In this document: positions 46,223 to 55,818 of the stretch, one piece after another
How positions within the stretch are numbered: the stretch's first letter is position 1
Layout: every line of letters starts with the position of its first letter
DNA from: JAHRAW01 sp963693025
Lineage (GTDB): Bacteria > Pseudomonadota > Gammaproteobacteria > Arenicellales > Poriferihabitantaceae
Assembly (NCBI GenBank): GCA_963693025.1
Contig: OY843749.1
Span: forward strand, 2,542,001-2,606,000
Reading direction: 5' to 3'
Length of the DNA stretch: 64,000 nt
Position numbers and translations under genes: made by a program
Notes under the pieces: generated by a model
Told to the model about the DNA's origin: nothing
Database searches by the model: none
Seen by the model: the letters and a program-made list of their open reading frames with translations, nothing else

Positions 46223-46843
46223 ATGAAAACCATCCTGATTGTGAATCCCAAAGGTGGGTGCGGGAAATCGACGCTGGCTACCAATTTGGCCAGTTATTAT
46301 GCGTTGTGGGAGGTGCCGGTGGCGCTTGCGGATTATGACCCGCAGCAGTCCAGTCTGGACTGGCTGGCGCAGCGCAGCGAGGACTTGAATCCGATACAGG
46401 GCATTGACGCCAGCCAAGGCTCGCATTCCCGCACCAGCGTGTCCGGCAACACCCAACGGCTGATTATGGACGCCCCGGCGCGGGTTGCGAAGCCGCAGTT
46501 GAAGCGGTTGTTTGAGTTCGCCGACCGCGTGGTGGTGCCGGTCTTGCCATCGCCGCTCGACATTCGCGCCGCGGGGCATTTCATCGGCGAGTTGATGCTC
46601 GACGGCTTGCTCAAAGAGTCGTCGGTCGCGCTGGTCGCCAACCGCGTGCGGGAGAACACCCTGATTTATCACAACCTCATTTGGTTTCTCGACAAGGTCA
46701 AGATTCCGCTGGTGGCGCAGTTGCGCGACACCCAGAACTACATTCGCGCCGCCGAGCAGGGGCACGGCATTTTTGAGATGTCGCCTTATCAGACGGGGCG
46801 GGATGTGGAGCAGTGGCGGGCGTTGATTAAGTGGATTGAGTGA
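46223..46843 (+). CDS. Orphan ParA-type ATPase
   Basis: 206 residues from the ATG at 46223 with GGAGGAG about 6 bases upstream. Deviant Walker A NPKGGCGKSTLATNLA, then LADYDPQQSSLDWL, RLIMDAPARV and VVVPVLPSPLDIRA. Members position plasmids, chromosomes or large protein complexes on the nucleoid. It is short, with no ParB or cargo gene beside it. What it positions is unknown. Confidence 0.82.
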   Translation: MKTILIVNPKGGCGKSTLATNLASYYALWEVPVALADYDPQQSSLDWLAQRSEDLNPIQGIDASQGSHSRTSVSGNTQRLIMDAPARVAKPQLKRLFEFADRVVVPVLPSPLDIRAAGHFIGELMLDGLLKESSVALVANRVRENTLIYHNLIWFLDKVKIPLVAQLRDTQNYIRAAEQGHGIFEMSPYQTGRDVEQWRALIKWIE

Positions 46844-46915
46844 TTGCGGTTTTGGAATCGATAGCGGCGGCGCATCGGCAATCGCGGCGCACGCCGGCAA
46901 CCGCACCGGCAACGC

Positions 46916-48127
46916 TCACCCCGGCAAAACCTGCTGCAAAATATCATCCAAAAAACGGTAACCTTTTTCGCTACACTTAACCCGCTCCCCGCCGCCCTCA
47001 ATCACCACCAACCGACGGTTGAGCGCATCGCTCAGTAGCGCGACCACCTCGCCGGCATCGCATCCGGTTCGAGCGCTCAGCAGGGCGGTGTCGAAGCCGT
47101 CGGTCAGCCGCAACGCGTTCATCAAAAACTCAAACAACACATCGCGCCGCGCAATCGTGCTGGTCTCGCCGAGCGCTTGCTCGCCGCCGGCGGATGCCAG
47201 ATAGCGTCGCGGGTGTTTCTGCTTCCAGTAGCGCACGATGTCACCGCCGCGCGTGATTTTTCCGTGCGCGCCGGCGCCGATGCCGAGATAGTCGCCGAAC
47301 TCCCAGTAGTTCAGGTTGTGCCGGCAGCGCATGCCGGTCCGGGCGTATGCCGAGACCTCGTAGCGATGATAGCCGTGCCGTGCCGCGCGCTCGTGCAGGC
47401 GGCGCTGCATGTCGGCGATGCGCTCGTCGTTCGGCAGCCGCGGCGGGTGGCGGTGGAATAGGGTGTTCGGCTCAATCGTGAGTTGATACAGCGACAGGTG
47501 GCTCGGCGAAAACTCCAGCGCGCTCGCCAGGTCGCGCATCGCCGCCGCCGGGGTTTGCTGCGGCAAGCCATACATCAAGTCCAGATTGAGGTTGGCGAAG
47601 CCCGCATCACACGCCGCGCGGATGGCGCGCTTCGCCTCCGCGGCGTCGTGAATGCGCCCCAGTTTCTCGAGGTGCGCGTCGTTGAAACTCTGCACGCCGA
47701 GCGACAGGCGGTTGACGCCGGCGGCGCGGTAGGCGGCGAAGTCATCGTGCTCGACGCCGCCGGGATTCGCTTCCAGCGTGATTTCAATCGCATCCTCAAA
47801 ACGCAGGCGCGCGCGGACTTCCCGCAACAGGCGGTCGATGGAATCCGCGCCGAACAGGCTCGGAGTGCCGCCGCCGATGAAGATGGACGACACCCCGCGC
47901 GCCTCGACTCCGTCCGCGCCCCCGCCATAGACGGCGAGGTCGTGGTCAAGGTCGCGGATGAGCGCGTCGATGTAGCCTTGCTGGTCGAGGTCGCCGCGCT
48001 GCGGATGCGAGTTGAAGTCGCAATACGGGCATTTTTTCACGCACCAGGGGATGTGTACATAGAGCGCAAGCGGTGGCGGCGCCGGGTTGGGGCGGTTTTG
48101 GGTGGTGTGTGTGGTGGTGTTTGGCAT
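46916..48127 (-). CDS. hemW: Radical SAM protein HemW
   Basis: 403 residues. YVHIPWCVKKCPYCDFNSH holds the CxxxCxxC [4Fe-4S] ligands; FIGGGTPSLF and GVNRLSLGVQSFND follow. The pattern is the HemN-like heme chaperone HemW rather than coproporphyrinogen oxidase. It delivers heme or is a member of that family; the true coproporphyrinogen oxidase is elsewhere. Divergent from the dcw cluster. Confidence 0.88.
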   Translation of the reverse strand: MPNTTTHTTQNRPNPAPPPLALYVHIPWCVKKCPYCDFNSHPQRGDLDQQGYIDALIRDLDHDLAVYGGGADGVEARGVSSIFIGGGTPSLFGADSIDRLLREVRARLRFEDAIEITLEANPGGVEHDDFAAYRAAGVNRLSLGVQSFNDAHLEKLGRIHDAAEAKRAIRAACDAGFANLNLDLMYGLPQQTPAAAMRDLASALEFSPSHLSLYQLTIEPNTLFHRHPPRLPNDERIADMQRRLHERAARHGYHRYEVSAYARTGMRCRHNLNYWEFGDYLGIGAGAHGKITRGGDIVRYWKQKHPRRYLASAGGEQALGETSTIARRDVLFEFLMNALRLTDGFDTALLSARTGCDAGEVVALLSDALNRRLVVIEGGGERVKCSEKGYRFLDDILQQVLPG

Positions 48128-48172
48128 TAGAGATTAGCCCTCATCGGTGTCCAACAAAACCTCGAATTTCCC

Positions 48173-48202
48173 TTGACAATCGGATATTTACGCCCCTATA
48201 GT
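48173..48202 (+). promoter_or_regulatory. mraZ promoter
   Basis: TTGACA at about 48173-48178 and TATAGT at 48197-48202 with about 18 bases between, directly before the MraZ operator boxes. Likely the main promoter of the dcw cluster. Confidence 0.65.
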
Positions 48203-48210
48203 GTCGAAAT

Positions 48211-48237
48211 GTGGGTAATTGTGGGTGATTTGTGGGT
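48211..48237 (+). promoter_or_regulatory. MraZ operator boxes
   Basis: GTGGGT occurs at 48211, 48221 and 48232, about one helical turn apart, just downstream of the predicted -10. This matches the GTGGG-type direct repeats by which MraZ binds its own promoter, so MraZ autorepression is expected. Confidence 0.85.
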
Positions 48238-48278
48238 ATATTTCACCCAAAAACCGGCGCAACCAACCAATACCGACC

Positions 48279-48737
48279 ATGCTACGAGGCGCAAGCGTCA
48301 TCAATCTGGACACCAAGGGGCGGCTGGCAATTCCCGGCCGCTATCGTGATGCGCTGACCGACCGTTGCGATGGGCGGCTGGTTGTCACGGTCAATAATAC
48401 CAAAGAGCGCTGCCTGTGGATGTATCCGATGGACGAGTGGGAGCAGGTCGAGCGCAAGGTCGCCGCCTTGCCCGATTTCAACACCGACCACCAGCGCATC
48501 AAACGCTTTTTGATCGGCTATGCCAGCGACACGGAGATGGACAAGAACGGGCGCGTGTTGCTGCCCGCCCCGCTCCGCGAGTTCGCCAAGATTAGCAAGG
48601 CGGTTTACCTGCTGGGTCAGAGCAACAAGTTTGAGTTGTGGAGCGAAGAGCAGTGGATTGCCAAGCGCAACCAGTGGCTGGAAGAAGAGGTGGACATGGA
48701 AAGGGTGTCGGTGGAAATGGAGCAACTGTCGCTGTGA
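48279..48737 (+). CDS. mraZ: Transcriptional regulator MraZ
   Basis: 152 residues from the ATG at 48279. MLRGASVINLDTKGRLAIPG and EMDKNGRVLLPAPLR are the two AbrB-type DNA-binding repeats. It represses the cluster through the GTGGGT boxes upstream. First gene of the dcw operon. Confidence 0.95.
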   Translation: MLRGASVINLDTKGRLAIPGRYRDALTDRCDGRLVVTVNNTKERCLWMYPMDEWEQVERKVAALPDFNTDHQRIKRFLIGYASDTEMDKNGRVLLPAPLREFAKISKAVYLLGQSNKFELWSEEQWIAKRNQWLEEEVDMERVSVEMEQLSL

Positions 48738-48751
48738 GCGAGCCGCCGCCG

Positions 48752-49717
48752 ATGACTTGCCAAACACACACGCCGGTGCTGAAGGATGCCGCGATTGATG
48801 CGTTGAAAGTGCATGCCGGCGATTGCGTGGTCGATGCCACCTATGGGCGCGGCGGTCACGCGAGGGCGATTCTGGCGCGGCTCGGCGGTGGCGGGCGGTT
48901 GCTGGTGATTGACCGCGACGCCGATGCGGTGGAGCACGCGCGGTTGGACCTCGGCGCCGATGCGCGCGTTGAAATCGTGCACGCGCCGTTTTCGCGCCTC
49001 GGGCAAATCCTCGCGGAGCGCGACCTCGGCGGGCGGGTTGCCGGTATGTTGTTTGACTTCGGCGTGTCGTCGCCGCAGTTGGATTCGCCGGAGCGCGGTT
49101 TCAGTTTCAGCGCCGACGGACCGTTGGACATGCGAATGGACCGCTCGAGCGGTCGCTCCGCCGCGCAGTGGCTGGCGCGCGTTGAAGAGCGGGAACTCGC
49201 AACCGTGTTGCGCGAGTTCGGCGAAGAGCGCTTTGCGCGCCTCATCGCCCGCGCGATTAAACGCGCGCTCGCAAAGCAGCCGATTGCCGGCACCGCCGAG
49301 TTGGCGGAATGCGTGGCGAGCGCCGCGCCGAGGCGCGAGCCGGGAAAGCATCCGGCGACGCGAACCTTCCAAGCCATTCGCATCGCGGTCAACGACGAAC
49401 TCGGCGAAGTGCGTCGCGTCTTGCCGCAGGCGCTCGCGGGTCTCGCGCCGCGCGGTCGCCTCGTGGTCATCAGTTTTCATTCGTTGGAAGACCGGTTGGT
49501 CAAGCGCTTCTTCCGCGAGCAAGCGAAGGGCGACCCTTATCCGCCGGAGTTGCCGATTACCGAAGATATGAAAAAGCCCGCGCTCAAACTGGTCGGCAAG
49601 CCGTTGCGCGCGAGCGCGCGGGAAGTCGCCGCCAACCGGCGCGCGCGCAGCGCGGTGTTGCGCGTCGCCGAAAAAATCGCCGCGCCCGATGCGCCCGCCG
49701 CGTATGGGAAGGGGTGA
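48752..49717 (+). CDS. rsmH: 16S rRNA (cytosine(1402)-N(4))-methyltransferase
   Basis: 321 residues from the ATG at 48752; a GTG at 48734 overlapping the mraZ stop would add 6 residues. HTPVLKDAAIDAL, VVDATYGRGGHARAIL, DFGVSSPQLDSPERGFSF and VISFHSLEDRLVKRFF are conserved. It methylates C1402 of 16S rRNA. Second gene of the cluster. Confidence 0.96.
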   Translation: MTCQTHTPVLKDAAIDALKVHAGDCVVDATYGRGGHARAILARLGGGGRLLVIDRDADAVEHARLDLGADARVEIVHAPFSRLGQILAERDLGGRVAGMLFDFGVSSPQLDSPERGFSFSADGPLDMRMDRSSGRSAAQWLARVEERELATVLREFGEERFARLIARAIKRALAKQPIAGTAELAECVASAAPRREPGKHPATRTFQAIRIAVNDELGEVRRVLPQALAGLAPRGRLVVISFHSLEDRLVKRFFREQAKGDPYPPELPITEDMKKPALKLVGKPLRASAREVAANRRARSAVLRVAEKIAAPDAPAAYGKG

Positions 49718-49720
49718 GCG

Positions 49721-50005
49721 GTGAGTCGCGCCAACAAATGGCTGGTCGTCTTCTGGGTGGTCACGCTGCTGAGCGCGATGGCGGTGGTGACCGTGCGCCA
49801 CCAGAACCGCCTGGCGTTCATCGCGTGGCGCGCGGTGGAAGCCGAGAAGGTTGAATTGCAGTCCGAGCGCGGGCGGTTGATGCTGGAAAAAGCGACTTGG
49901 GCGCGGCGCGGCAGCATCATGGATGACGCGCGCGAGCGCCTGCAAATGGCGCCGCCTGAGCCGGACAAAATCATCACCCTCAGTCTGGAAAGCGAACCGG
50001 GATAA
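49721..50005 (+). CDS. ftsL: Cell division protein FtsL
   Basis: 94 residues from a GTG at 49721. A single membrane segment (WLVVFWVVTLLSAMAVVTV) near the N-terminus is followed by a leucine-rich coiled coil. Assigned by size, topology and position between rsmH and ftsI, since FtsL diverges fast. It forms the FtsQLB complex in the inner membrane. Confidence 0.82.
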   Translation: MSRANKWLVVFWVVTLLSAMAVVTVRHQNRLAFIAWRAVEAEKVELQSERGRLMLEKATWARRGSIMDDARERLQMAPPEPDKIITLSLESEPG

Positions 50006-50009
50006 CCCG

Positions 50010-51761
50010 ATGTCGAAGCGCAAAAAAACCGGCAAGTCGTCGCTCAGCCGCCCATCGGCGTGGCGCCAGCATCTGATTCTCGCCGCGATGCTGTCGGCGT
50101 TCGCGGTGCTCGGCTGGCGCGTCATCCACCTGCAAACCGTGGAGCATGAGCGCCTGCGGACGCAGGGCGACGCGCGTTACTTGCGCAGCCTGACGGTGAC
50201 GCCGGAGCGCGGGCGCATCCTCGACCGCAACGGTCAGGCGCTGGCGGTCAGCACGCCGGTCGACTCGCTGTGGGCGACGCCGGCGCGCTTTTGCGCGGCG
50301 ACCGCGCAAGCGCAGTGGAAGCCGCTGCTGGCGCTGGTCAAACTGAGCGCGGCGCAACTTCGGGCGACCTGCGAAAAGCAGAAAGACTCCGACTTCATGT
50401 ATCTCAAACGCCGCCTGCCGCCGATATTGGCGCAGCGCGCGTTGCAACTCGCCATTCCCGGCGTGGAGGTTCAGCGCGAATATAAGCGCTACTATCCGGG
50501 CGGTCCCGCGGGCGCGCATCTGGTCGGTTTCACCAATGTGGACGACCGCGGTCAGGAGGGGTTGGAGAGCGCCTTTGAGCCGCAACTCGGCGGCGCGCCG
50601 GGGCGCATTCTGGCGCTCAAAGACCGCGTCGGCAATTACGTGGAGAGCGTTGAAAGCATTCAGCGCGTGCGCCATGGCCGCGACCTCGTCATCAGCATCG
50701 ACCAGCGCATTCAGTCGCTGGCGAGCGACTACCTTGAGGCGGCGGTGCGCCGGCACGAGGCGTCCGGCGGCAGCGTGGTGGCGCTCGCCGTCCCCAGCGG
50801 GGAAATTCTGGCGATGGTCAACTCGCCGCAGTTCAACCCCAACGACCGCAGCACCATCGTCGGCGGCAAATTCCGCAACCGCAGCGTGACCGATGTGCTG
50901 GAACCCGGCTCGACCGCCAAGCCCTTCGCCGTGGCGATGGCGTTGCAGAGCGGCGAGGTGGACGCCGACACCCTTGTCGATACCGCACCGGGTCGCTACC
51001 GGGTCGGCGGACACACCATTGAAGATGTCCACGACTACGGCGCGCTCTCGGTGTTCGATGTGATTGCGCGCTCGAGCAATGTCGGCGTCGCCAAAATCGC
51101 GCTGGCGTTTCCGTATGACGACTTGTTTGCGACGCTGGCGCGCGTCGGTTTCGGCAAGCGCGCCGCCGACCTGCCCGGTGAGGTTTCCGGCACGCTGAAA
51201 AGGCGCACGCGCCCGATTGAGCACGCCACGCTGTCCTACGGCTACGGCTTTTCGGTCACGCCGCTTCAACTGGCGCGCGCGTACACCGTCTTCGCCACCG
51301 ACGGACAACTGCTGCCGGTGACATTGCAACGCAAGCCGCCGGGTTATCGCGCCGCCGGGACGCGCGTGTTCAGCGCGGCGACCGCCGCCGCCATCCGCCC
51401 GATGTTGGAGAAGGCCGCCAGCGCCGACGGCACCGCGCGCAAGGCGCAGATTCCGCGCTACCGGGTCGGCGGCAAGACCGGCACGATTCACAAACTGCTG
51501 GACAACAGTTACCAAAACGAGCGCTATCTGTCGGTGTTCGCCGGCATCGCGCCGCTCAGCGACCCGCGCTTCGTCATGGTGGTGACGGTGGACGACCCGC
51601 GCGGCAAATTCTACTATGGCGGCGATGTCGCCGCGCCGGTGTTCGCCGATTTGATGCGCGACTTGATGCGGCTGTATAACATCGCGCCCGACGCGTTGCC
51701 GCCGACCAATGCCACCCCGACCGCAACCGCAACCACGCCGTCGGCGGGGGAGGGCGCATGA
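50010..51761 (+). CDS. ftsI: Peptidoglycan D,D-transpeptidase FtsI (PBP3)
   Basis: 583 residues from the ATG at 50010. One N-terminal membrane helix, dimerisation domain, then transpeptidase motifs STAK (GSTAKPFAVAM) with the acyl-serine, SSN (RSSNVGVAK) and KTGT (GGKTGTIHKL). Septal crosslinking enzyme. The C-terminus ends in a Pro/Thr/Ala-rich tail (about 20 residues) and overlaps murE by 4 bases. Confidence 0.95.
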   Translation: MSKRKKTGKSSLSRPSAWRQHLILAAMLSAFAVLGWRVIHLQTVEHERLRTQGDARYLRSLTVTPERGRILDRNGQALAVSTPVDSLWATPARFCAATAQAQWKPLLALVKLSAAQLRATCEKQKDSDFMYLKRRLPPILAQRALQLAIPGVEVQREYKRYYPGGPAGAHLVGFTNVDDRGQEGLESAFEPQLGGAPGRILALKDRVGNYVESVESIQRVRHGRDLVISIDQRIQSLASDYLEAAVRRHEASGGSVVALAVPSGEILAMVNSPQFNPNDRSTIVGGKFRNRSVTDVLEPGSTAKPFAVAMALQSGEVDADTLVDTAPGRYRVGGHTIEDVHDYGALSVFDVIARSSNVGVAKIALAFPYDDLFATLARVGFGKRAADLPGEVSGTLKRRTRPIEHATLSYGYGFSVTPLQLARAYTVFATDGQLLPVTLQRKPPGYRAAGTRVFSAATAAAIRPMLEKAASADGTARKAQIPRYRVGGKTGTIHKLLDNSYQNERYLSVFAGIAPLSDPRFVMVVTVDDPRGKFYYGGDVAAPVFADLMRDLMRLYNIAPDALPPTNATPTATATTPSAGEGA

Positions 51762-53293
51762 GCGCGCAGGCGGGCGGCGGCGCGCAGACGACTGACGCCA
51801 AGTCGTTGCACACCTTGCTGGACGGCTTGACCACGGTGTCGCCGCAGTGCGACCGCGCCATCGGCGGTCTCAGTCTGGACAGCCGCCGAGTCAGCGCCAA
51901 CGACTTGTTCATCGCCGTGCCGGGCAGCGTGTGCGACGGACGCGACCACATCGAGCAGGCGGTGCAAAACGGCGCGGCGGCGGTCGCCCGCGAGGCGGTG
52001 GATGACGCGCAAGCCGAGCGCGGCGCGCGCGGTGCGTTCGAATTTTGTTACGGCGTGCCGAGTTTTGACATTGCCGACTTGCGCCGGCACATCGGCGACA
52101 TCGCGGCGCGCTTCTTCAATCACCCGTCCGCGCACATGCGGCTCATCGGCATCACCGGCACCAACGGCAAAACCACCTGCGCCTATCTCATCGCGCAGGC
52201 GCTCAGCGCCCTCGGGCAACGCTGCGCGCTGATGTCCACCATCGGTACCGGCTTTGTCGGCGCATTGCAACCGTCGCCCCTGACCACCGCCGACGCCATC
52301 GGCACCCAGCGCACCCTCGCTTCGCTGCTGAAGCGCAAGGCGGCGGCGGTGTGCGTGGAAGTGTCGTCCCACGGATTGGAACAAGGGCGCGTCAATCAAG
52401 TCGCGTTTGATGTCGCGCTGCTCACCAACCTCAGCCGCGACCACCTGGATTATCACGGCACGATGGCGCATTATGAGCGCGCCAAGCGCCGGCTGTTTGA
52501 GTTTGACGACCTCGGCTGCGCGGTCATCAACGTGGATGACGCGTTTGGTCGCCGGCTCTTGCGCCAACACGGCGCCACGCGGTGCATCGGTTACGGCATC
52601 AACAGTATCAGCGACGGCGACCTGCGCGCACAAAAAGTTCAACTCAACGAAAACGGCATCGCCTTTGAGGCGCATTACCGGGGGCAAGCCGCGCCGGTTC
52701 GCTCCTCGCTAATCGGTGCGGTCAACGTGCCCAACCTGCTCGCCGCCATCGCCGCCATGCTGTGTTGCGGCTACGACCTCAAGGAAATCGCCGCCACTGC
52801 CGGGCAATGGCGGGCGCCGCCGGGGCGGATGGAATTGCTGCGCGCGCGCCAATCGCAACCCGCGGTGGTGGTGGATTACGCGCACACGCCCGATGCGCTT
52901 GAGCGCGCGCTGGCGTCGCTGGCGGCGCTCTGCCGCGGCAGGTTGTGGGTGGTGTTCGGCTGCGGCGGCGACCGCGACCGAGGCAAACGCGCGGCGATGG
53001 GGCGGCTCGCCGAAACGCTCGCCGACCGCGTCATCGTCACCGACGACAACCCGCGAAGCGAAGACCCGCGGCAAATCACCGCGCAAATCGTGCGCGGAAT
53101 GAAGTCGCCGGACGCCACCGTCATTCACGACCGCCGGCGGGCGATTGAGACCGCCATCGCCGGCGCCGTTGCCGGAGAGGGCGACATGGTGCTGGTCGCC
53201 GGCAAGGGTCACGAGACCACGCAAACAATCGGCGACCGGGTCAGCAACCTGGACGACCGCGCCATCGTCACCGCGGCGTTGGAGGGGAGGTAG
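51758..53293 (+). CDS. murE: UDP-MurNAc-tripeptide synthetase
   Basis: 511 residues. ITGTNGKTTCAYLIAQ is the ATP loop, SSHGLEQGRVNQVAFD the central motif, and TDDNPRSEDP the DNPR motif for meso-diaminopimelate selection, consistent with a Gram-negative cell wall. It adds the third residue to UDP-MurNAc-Ala-Glu. Confidence 0.96.
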   Translation: MSAQAGGGAQTTDAKSLHTLLDGLTTVSPQCDRAIGGLSLDSRRVSANDLFIAVPGSVCDGRDHIEQAVQNGAAAVAREAVDDAQAERGARGAFEFCYGVPSFDIADLRRHIGDIAARFFNHPSAHMRLIGITGTNGKTTCAYLIAQALSALGQRCALMSTIGTGFVGALQPSPLTTADAIGTQRTLASLLKRKAAAVCVEVSSHGLEQGRVNQVAFDVALLTNLSRDHLDYHGTMAHYERAKRRLFEFDDLGCAVINVDDAFGRRLLRQHGATRCIGYGINSISDGDLRAQKVQLNENGIAFEAHYRGQAAPVRSSLIGAVNVPNLLAAIAAMLCCGYDLKEIAATAGQWRAPPGRMELLRARQSQPAVVVDYAHTPDALERALASLAALCRGRLWVVFGCGGDRDRGKRAAMGRLAETLADRVIVTDDNPRSEDPRQITAQIVRGMKSPDATVIHDRRRAIETAIAGAVAGEGDMVLVAGKGHETTQTIGDRVSNLDDRAIVTAALEGR

Positions 53294-53296
53294 GTG

Positions 53297-54742
53297 ATGC
53301 GTTTATCCGAGGCGGCGGCGGTCGCGCACGGCGTGTTGCGGGGGCGCGATGCGTTGTTTGAGAGGGTCGCCATCGACTCGCGCGAAATCCGCCGCGGCGA
53401 TTTGTTCGTCGCCATTCGCGGCGAACAACACGACGGCCATGAATTCGTTGCGCGCGCCGGGGAGCAAGGCGCGGTCGGCGCGCTGGTGTCCGAGCGCAAT
53501 GCGGGGCGGGGTCGGGACAGCATCGCCGAAATCGGGGTGCGCGACACCACCGAGGCGATTGGCAGACTCGGCGCGCATTGGCGAAGCCGCTTTGCACTGC
53601 CGGTCGTGGCGGTCACCGGCAGCAACGGCAAGACCACGGTCACCGCGCTCATTGCCGCCATCTTCAACCGCGCCGGCAACTGCCTGTCGCCGCGCGCCAG
53701 TTTCAACAACCATTGGGGCGTCCCCCTGACGCTGCTGCGGCTGCGCGAATCGCACACGCATGCGGTCATTGAAATGGGGATGAATCACCGCGGCGAAATC
53801 GCCTACTTGAGCGGACTGACAAAGCCCACGATTGCGCTGATTAACAATGTCGCGCCGGCGCATCTGGCGGGGCTCGCCGACCTGCAAGGCATCGCCGACG
53901 CCAAGGCGGAAATCTTCGGCGACCTCGCGCCGGAGGGCGTCGCCGTGCTGAATGCCGATGACCCGTTTCACGACCATTGGAGCCGCGGGTTGCAACGCCT
54001 CGGTGTTAAAAAAGTCGTGCGCTTCGGCGTGCGCCCGGCGCAAGGCGCGCTCCCCGACATTGATGTTCACGCAACTTCGTTGCCGGACGGCAAGTTAGAA
54101 CTGAACATCGCCGGCGAGCGCGAAGTGGTCGCGCTCGCGCTCGCCGGGCAACACAACATCGCCAACGCCGCCGCCGCCGCCGCGGTCGCGTATGCCGCCG
54201 GCGTCGGCATCAAACAAATCCGCGAAGGGCTCAACGCGTTTCCCGGCGCGTTGCCGGGGCGGCTCGCCACCTTCCGCGGGCGCGGCGGCGCGCGGGTCAT
54301 CGACGACAGTTACAACGCCAATCCGGTGTCCGTCCAGGCGGCGCTGGATGTGCTCGCCGAGCGCGACGGCGCGCGCATCGCCGTGCTCGGCGCGATGGCG
54401 GAGTTGGGCGCGCAGAGCGCCGAGTTGCACGAACAAGTCGGCAAGCACGCGCGGCGCAGCGGCGTTCGGCATCTGCTGTGTTTGGGAGCCGTTGATGACG
54501 ACAATATAACGGGCTATCTGCGCGGCTTCGGCGAAGGCGGCGAGCGCTACGACAACCTCAAAAACCTGCTGGCGCGACTCGTGCCGTTGCTGGAAAACCC
54601 CGCCCCCGCCGCCACCAACGCCGCCACCGCCAACGACGAAACCACCGTGCTAATCAAAGGCTCGCGCGCCGCCGCGATGGAGCGGGTGGTGGCGCGGTTG
54701 CGGGCGTCCGACATTCCCCCCGATGGAGACCCGCCATGCTGA
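53297..54742 (+). CDS. murF: UDP-MurNAc-tripeptide--D-Ala-D-Ala ligase
   Basis: 481 residues from the ATG at 53297 (a GTG 3 bases earlier is possible); GGAGGGGAGG lies just upstream. VTGSNGKTTVTALIAAIF, EMGMNHRGEIAYLS and DDSYNANPVSVQAAL are the ligase motifs. It adds D-Ala-D-Ala. No ddl gene for making the dipeptide lies in this cluster. The end overlaps mraY by 7 bases. Confidence 0.95.
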   Translation: MRLSEAAAVAHGVLRGRDALFERVAIDSREIRRGDLFVAIRGEQHDGHEFVARAGEQGAVGALVSERNAGRGRDSIAEIGVRDTTEAIGRLGAHWRSRFALPVVAVTGSNGKTTVTALIAAIFNRAGNCLSPRASFNNHWGVPLTLLRLRESHTHAVIEMGMNHRGEIAYLSGLTKPTIALINNVAPAHLAGLADLQGIADAKAEIFGDLAPEGVAVLNADDPFHDHWSRGLQRLGVKKVVRFGVRPAQGALPDIDVHATSLPDGKLELNIAGEREVVALALAGQHNIANAAAAAAVAYAAGVGIKQIREGLNAFPGALPGRLATFRGRGGARVIDDSYNANPVSVQAALDVLAERDGARIAVLGAMAELGAQSAELHEQVGKHARRSGVRHLLCLGAVDDDNITGYLRGFGEGGERYDNLKNLLARLVPLLENPAPAATNAATANDETTVLIKGSRAAAMERVVARLRASDIPPDGDPPC

Positions 54743-55818
54743 CCTGGCTATTCGAGCAGTTGTCCCACGACTACGGATTTTTCAACGTCTTCCGCTACCT
54801 GACCTTTCGCGGCATCTGCGGCGTGTTGACCGCGATTTCCATTTTCTTCGTGTTCGCGCCGAGCATGATTCGCAAGTTGAGCCACTACCAAATCAGCCAG
54901 ACGGTGCGCACCGACGGACCGCCGACCCACTTCGACAAAGTCGGCACGCCGACCATGGGCGGCGGCATGATTTTGCTGTCGGTGGTGATTTCAACCCTGC
55001 TGTGGGGCGACCTCGGCAACCGCTTCATCTGGGCGATTTTATTCACCACCGTGGCGTTCGGCGTCATCGGCTGGATTGACGACTACCGCAAACTGGTGGA
55101 CAAAAACCCGCGCGGCATGGGCGCGCTCAACAAACTGATGAGCCAGGGCGTGGCGGGCTTGCTGGCGGCGTTGTTCCTATACCACACCGCCGAGTCCGCC
55201 GCCGAAACCGCGCTCCTGCTGCCGCTGTTGAAGGACGTCGCCATTCCGCTCGGCTGGGGTTTCGTGGCGCTGACCTGGCTGGTCATCGTCGGCACCAGCA
55301 ACGCCGTCAACCTGACCGACGGCTTGGACGGCTTGGCGATTATGCCGACCGTGATGGTCGCCGGCGCGCTCGGCATCTTCGCCTACGTGACCGGCAACCT
55401 GATTTACGCCGACTACCTCGGCATTCCCTACATCGCCGGCGCCGGCGAAGTGCTGGTGTTCTGCGCCACGCTGGTCGGCGCGGGGCTCGGCTTCCTGTGG
55501 TTCAACACCTACCCGGCGCAGGTCTTCATGGGCGACATCGGCGCGCTCTCGCTGGGCGCCGCCATCGGCATCGTCGCGGTCATCGTGCGCCAGGAAATCG
55601 TGCTCATCGTCATGGGCGGCGTGTTCGTCATTGAGACCGTGTCGGTGATTCTGCAGGTCGCCTCCTACAAACTGATTGGGCGGCGCATATTCCGCATGGC
55701 GCCGCTGCACCACCACTTCGAACTCAAGGGCTGGCCCGAGCCGCGGGTCATCGTGCGCTTCTGGATCATCAGCCTGATTCTCGTGCTGGTCGGGCTGGCG
55801 ACGCTCAAAATCAGATGA
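54736..55818 (+). CDS. mraY: Phospho-MurNAc-pentapeptide transferase
   Basis: 360 residues and ten membrane segments. TDGPPTHFDKVGTPTMGG, DDYRKLVDKNPRG (DD motif), NAVNLTDGLDGLAI and PLHHHFELKGWPEPRVIVRF (HHH motif) are conserved. It attaches the precursor to undecaprenyl phosphate, forming lipid I. Confidence 0.97.
   Translation: MLTWLFEQLSHDYGFFNVFRYLTFRGICGVLTAISIFFVFAPSMIRKLSHYQISQTVRTDGPPTHFDKVGTPTMGGGMILLSVVISTLLWGDLGNRFIWAILFTTVAFGVIGWIDDYRKLVDKNPRGMGALNKLMSQGVAGLLAALFLYHTAESAAETALLLPLLKDVAIPLGWGFVALTWLVIVGTSNAVNLTDGLDGLAIMPTVMVAGALGIFAYVTGNLIYADYLGIPYIAGAGEVLVFCATLVGAGLGFLWFNTYPAQVFMGDIGALSLGAAIGIVAVIVRQEIVLIVMGGVFVIETVSVILQVASYKLIGRRIFRMAPLHHHFELKGWPEPRVIVRFWIISLILVLVGLATLKIR

Noticed and set aside
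48617..51515. Two long minus-strand frames opposite rsmH, ftsL and ftsI
   Set aside because: Antisense to the well-supported dcw genes; low-complexity Arg-rich translations.
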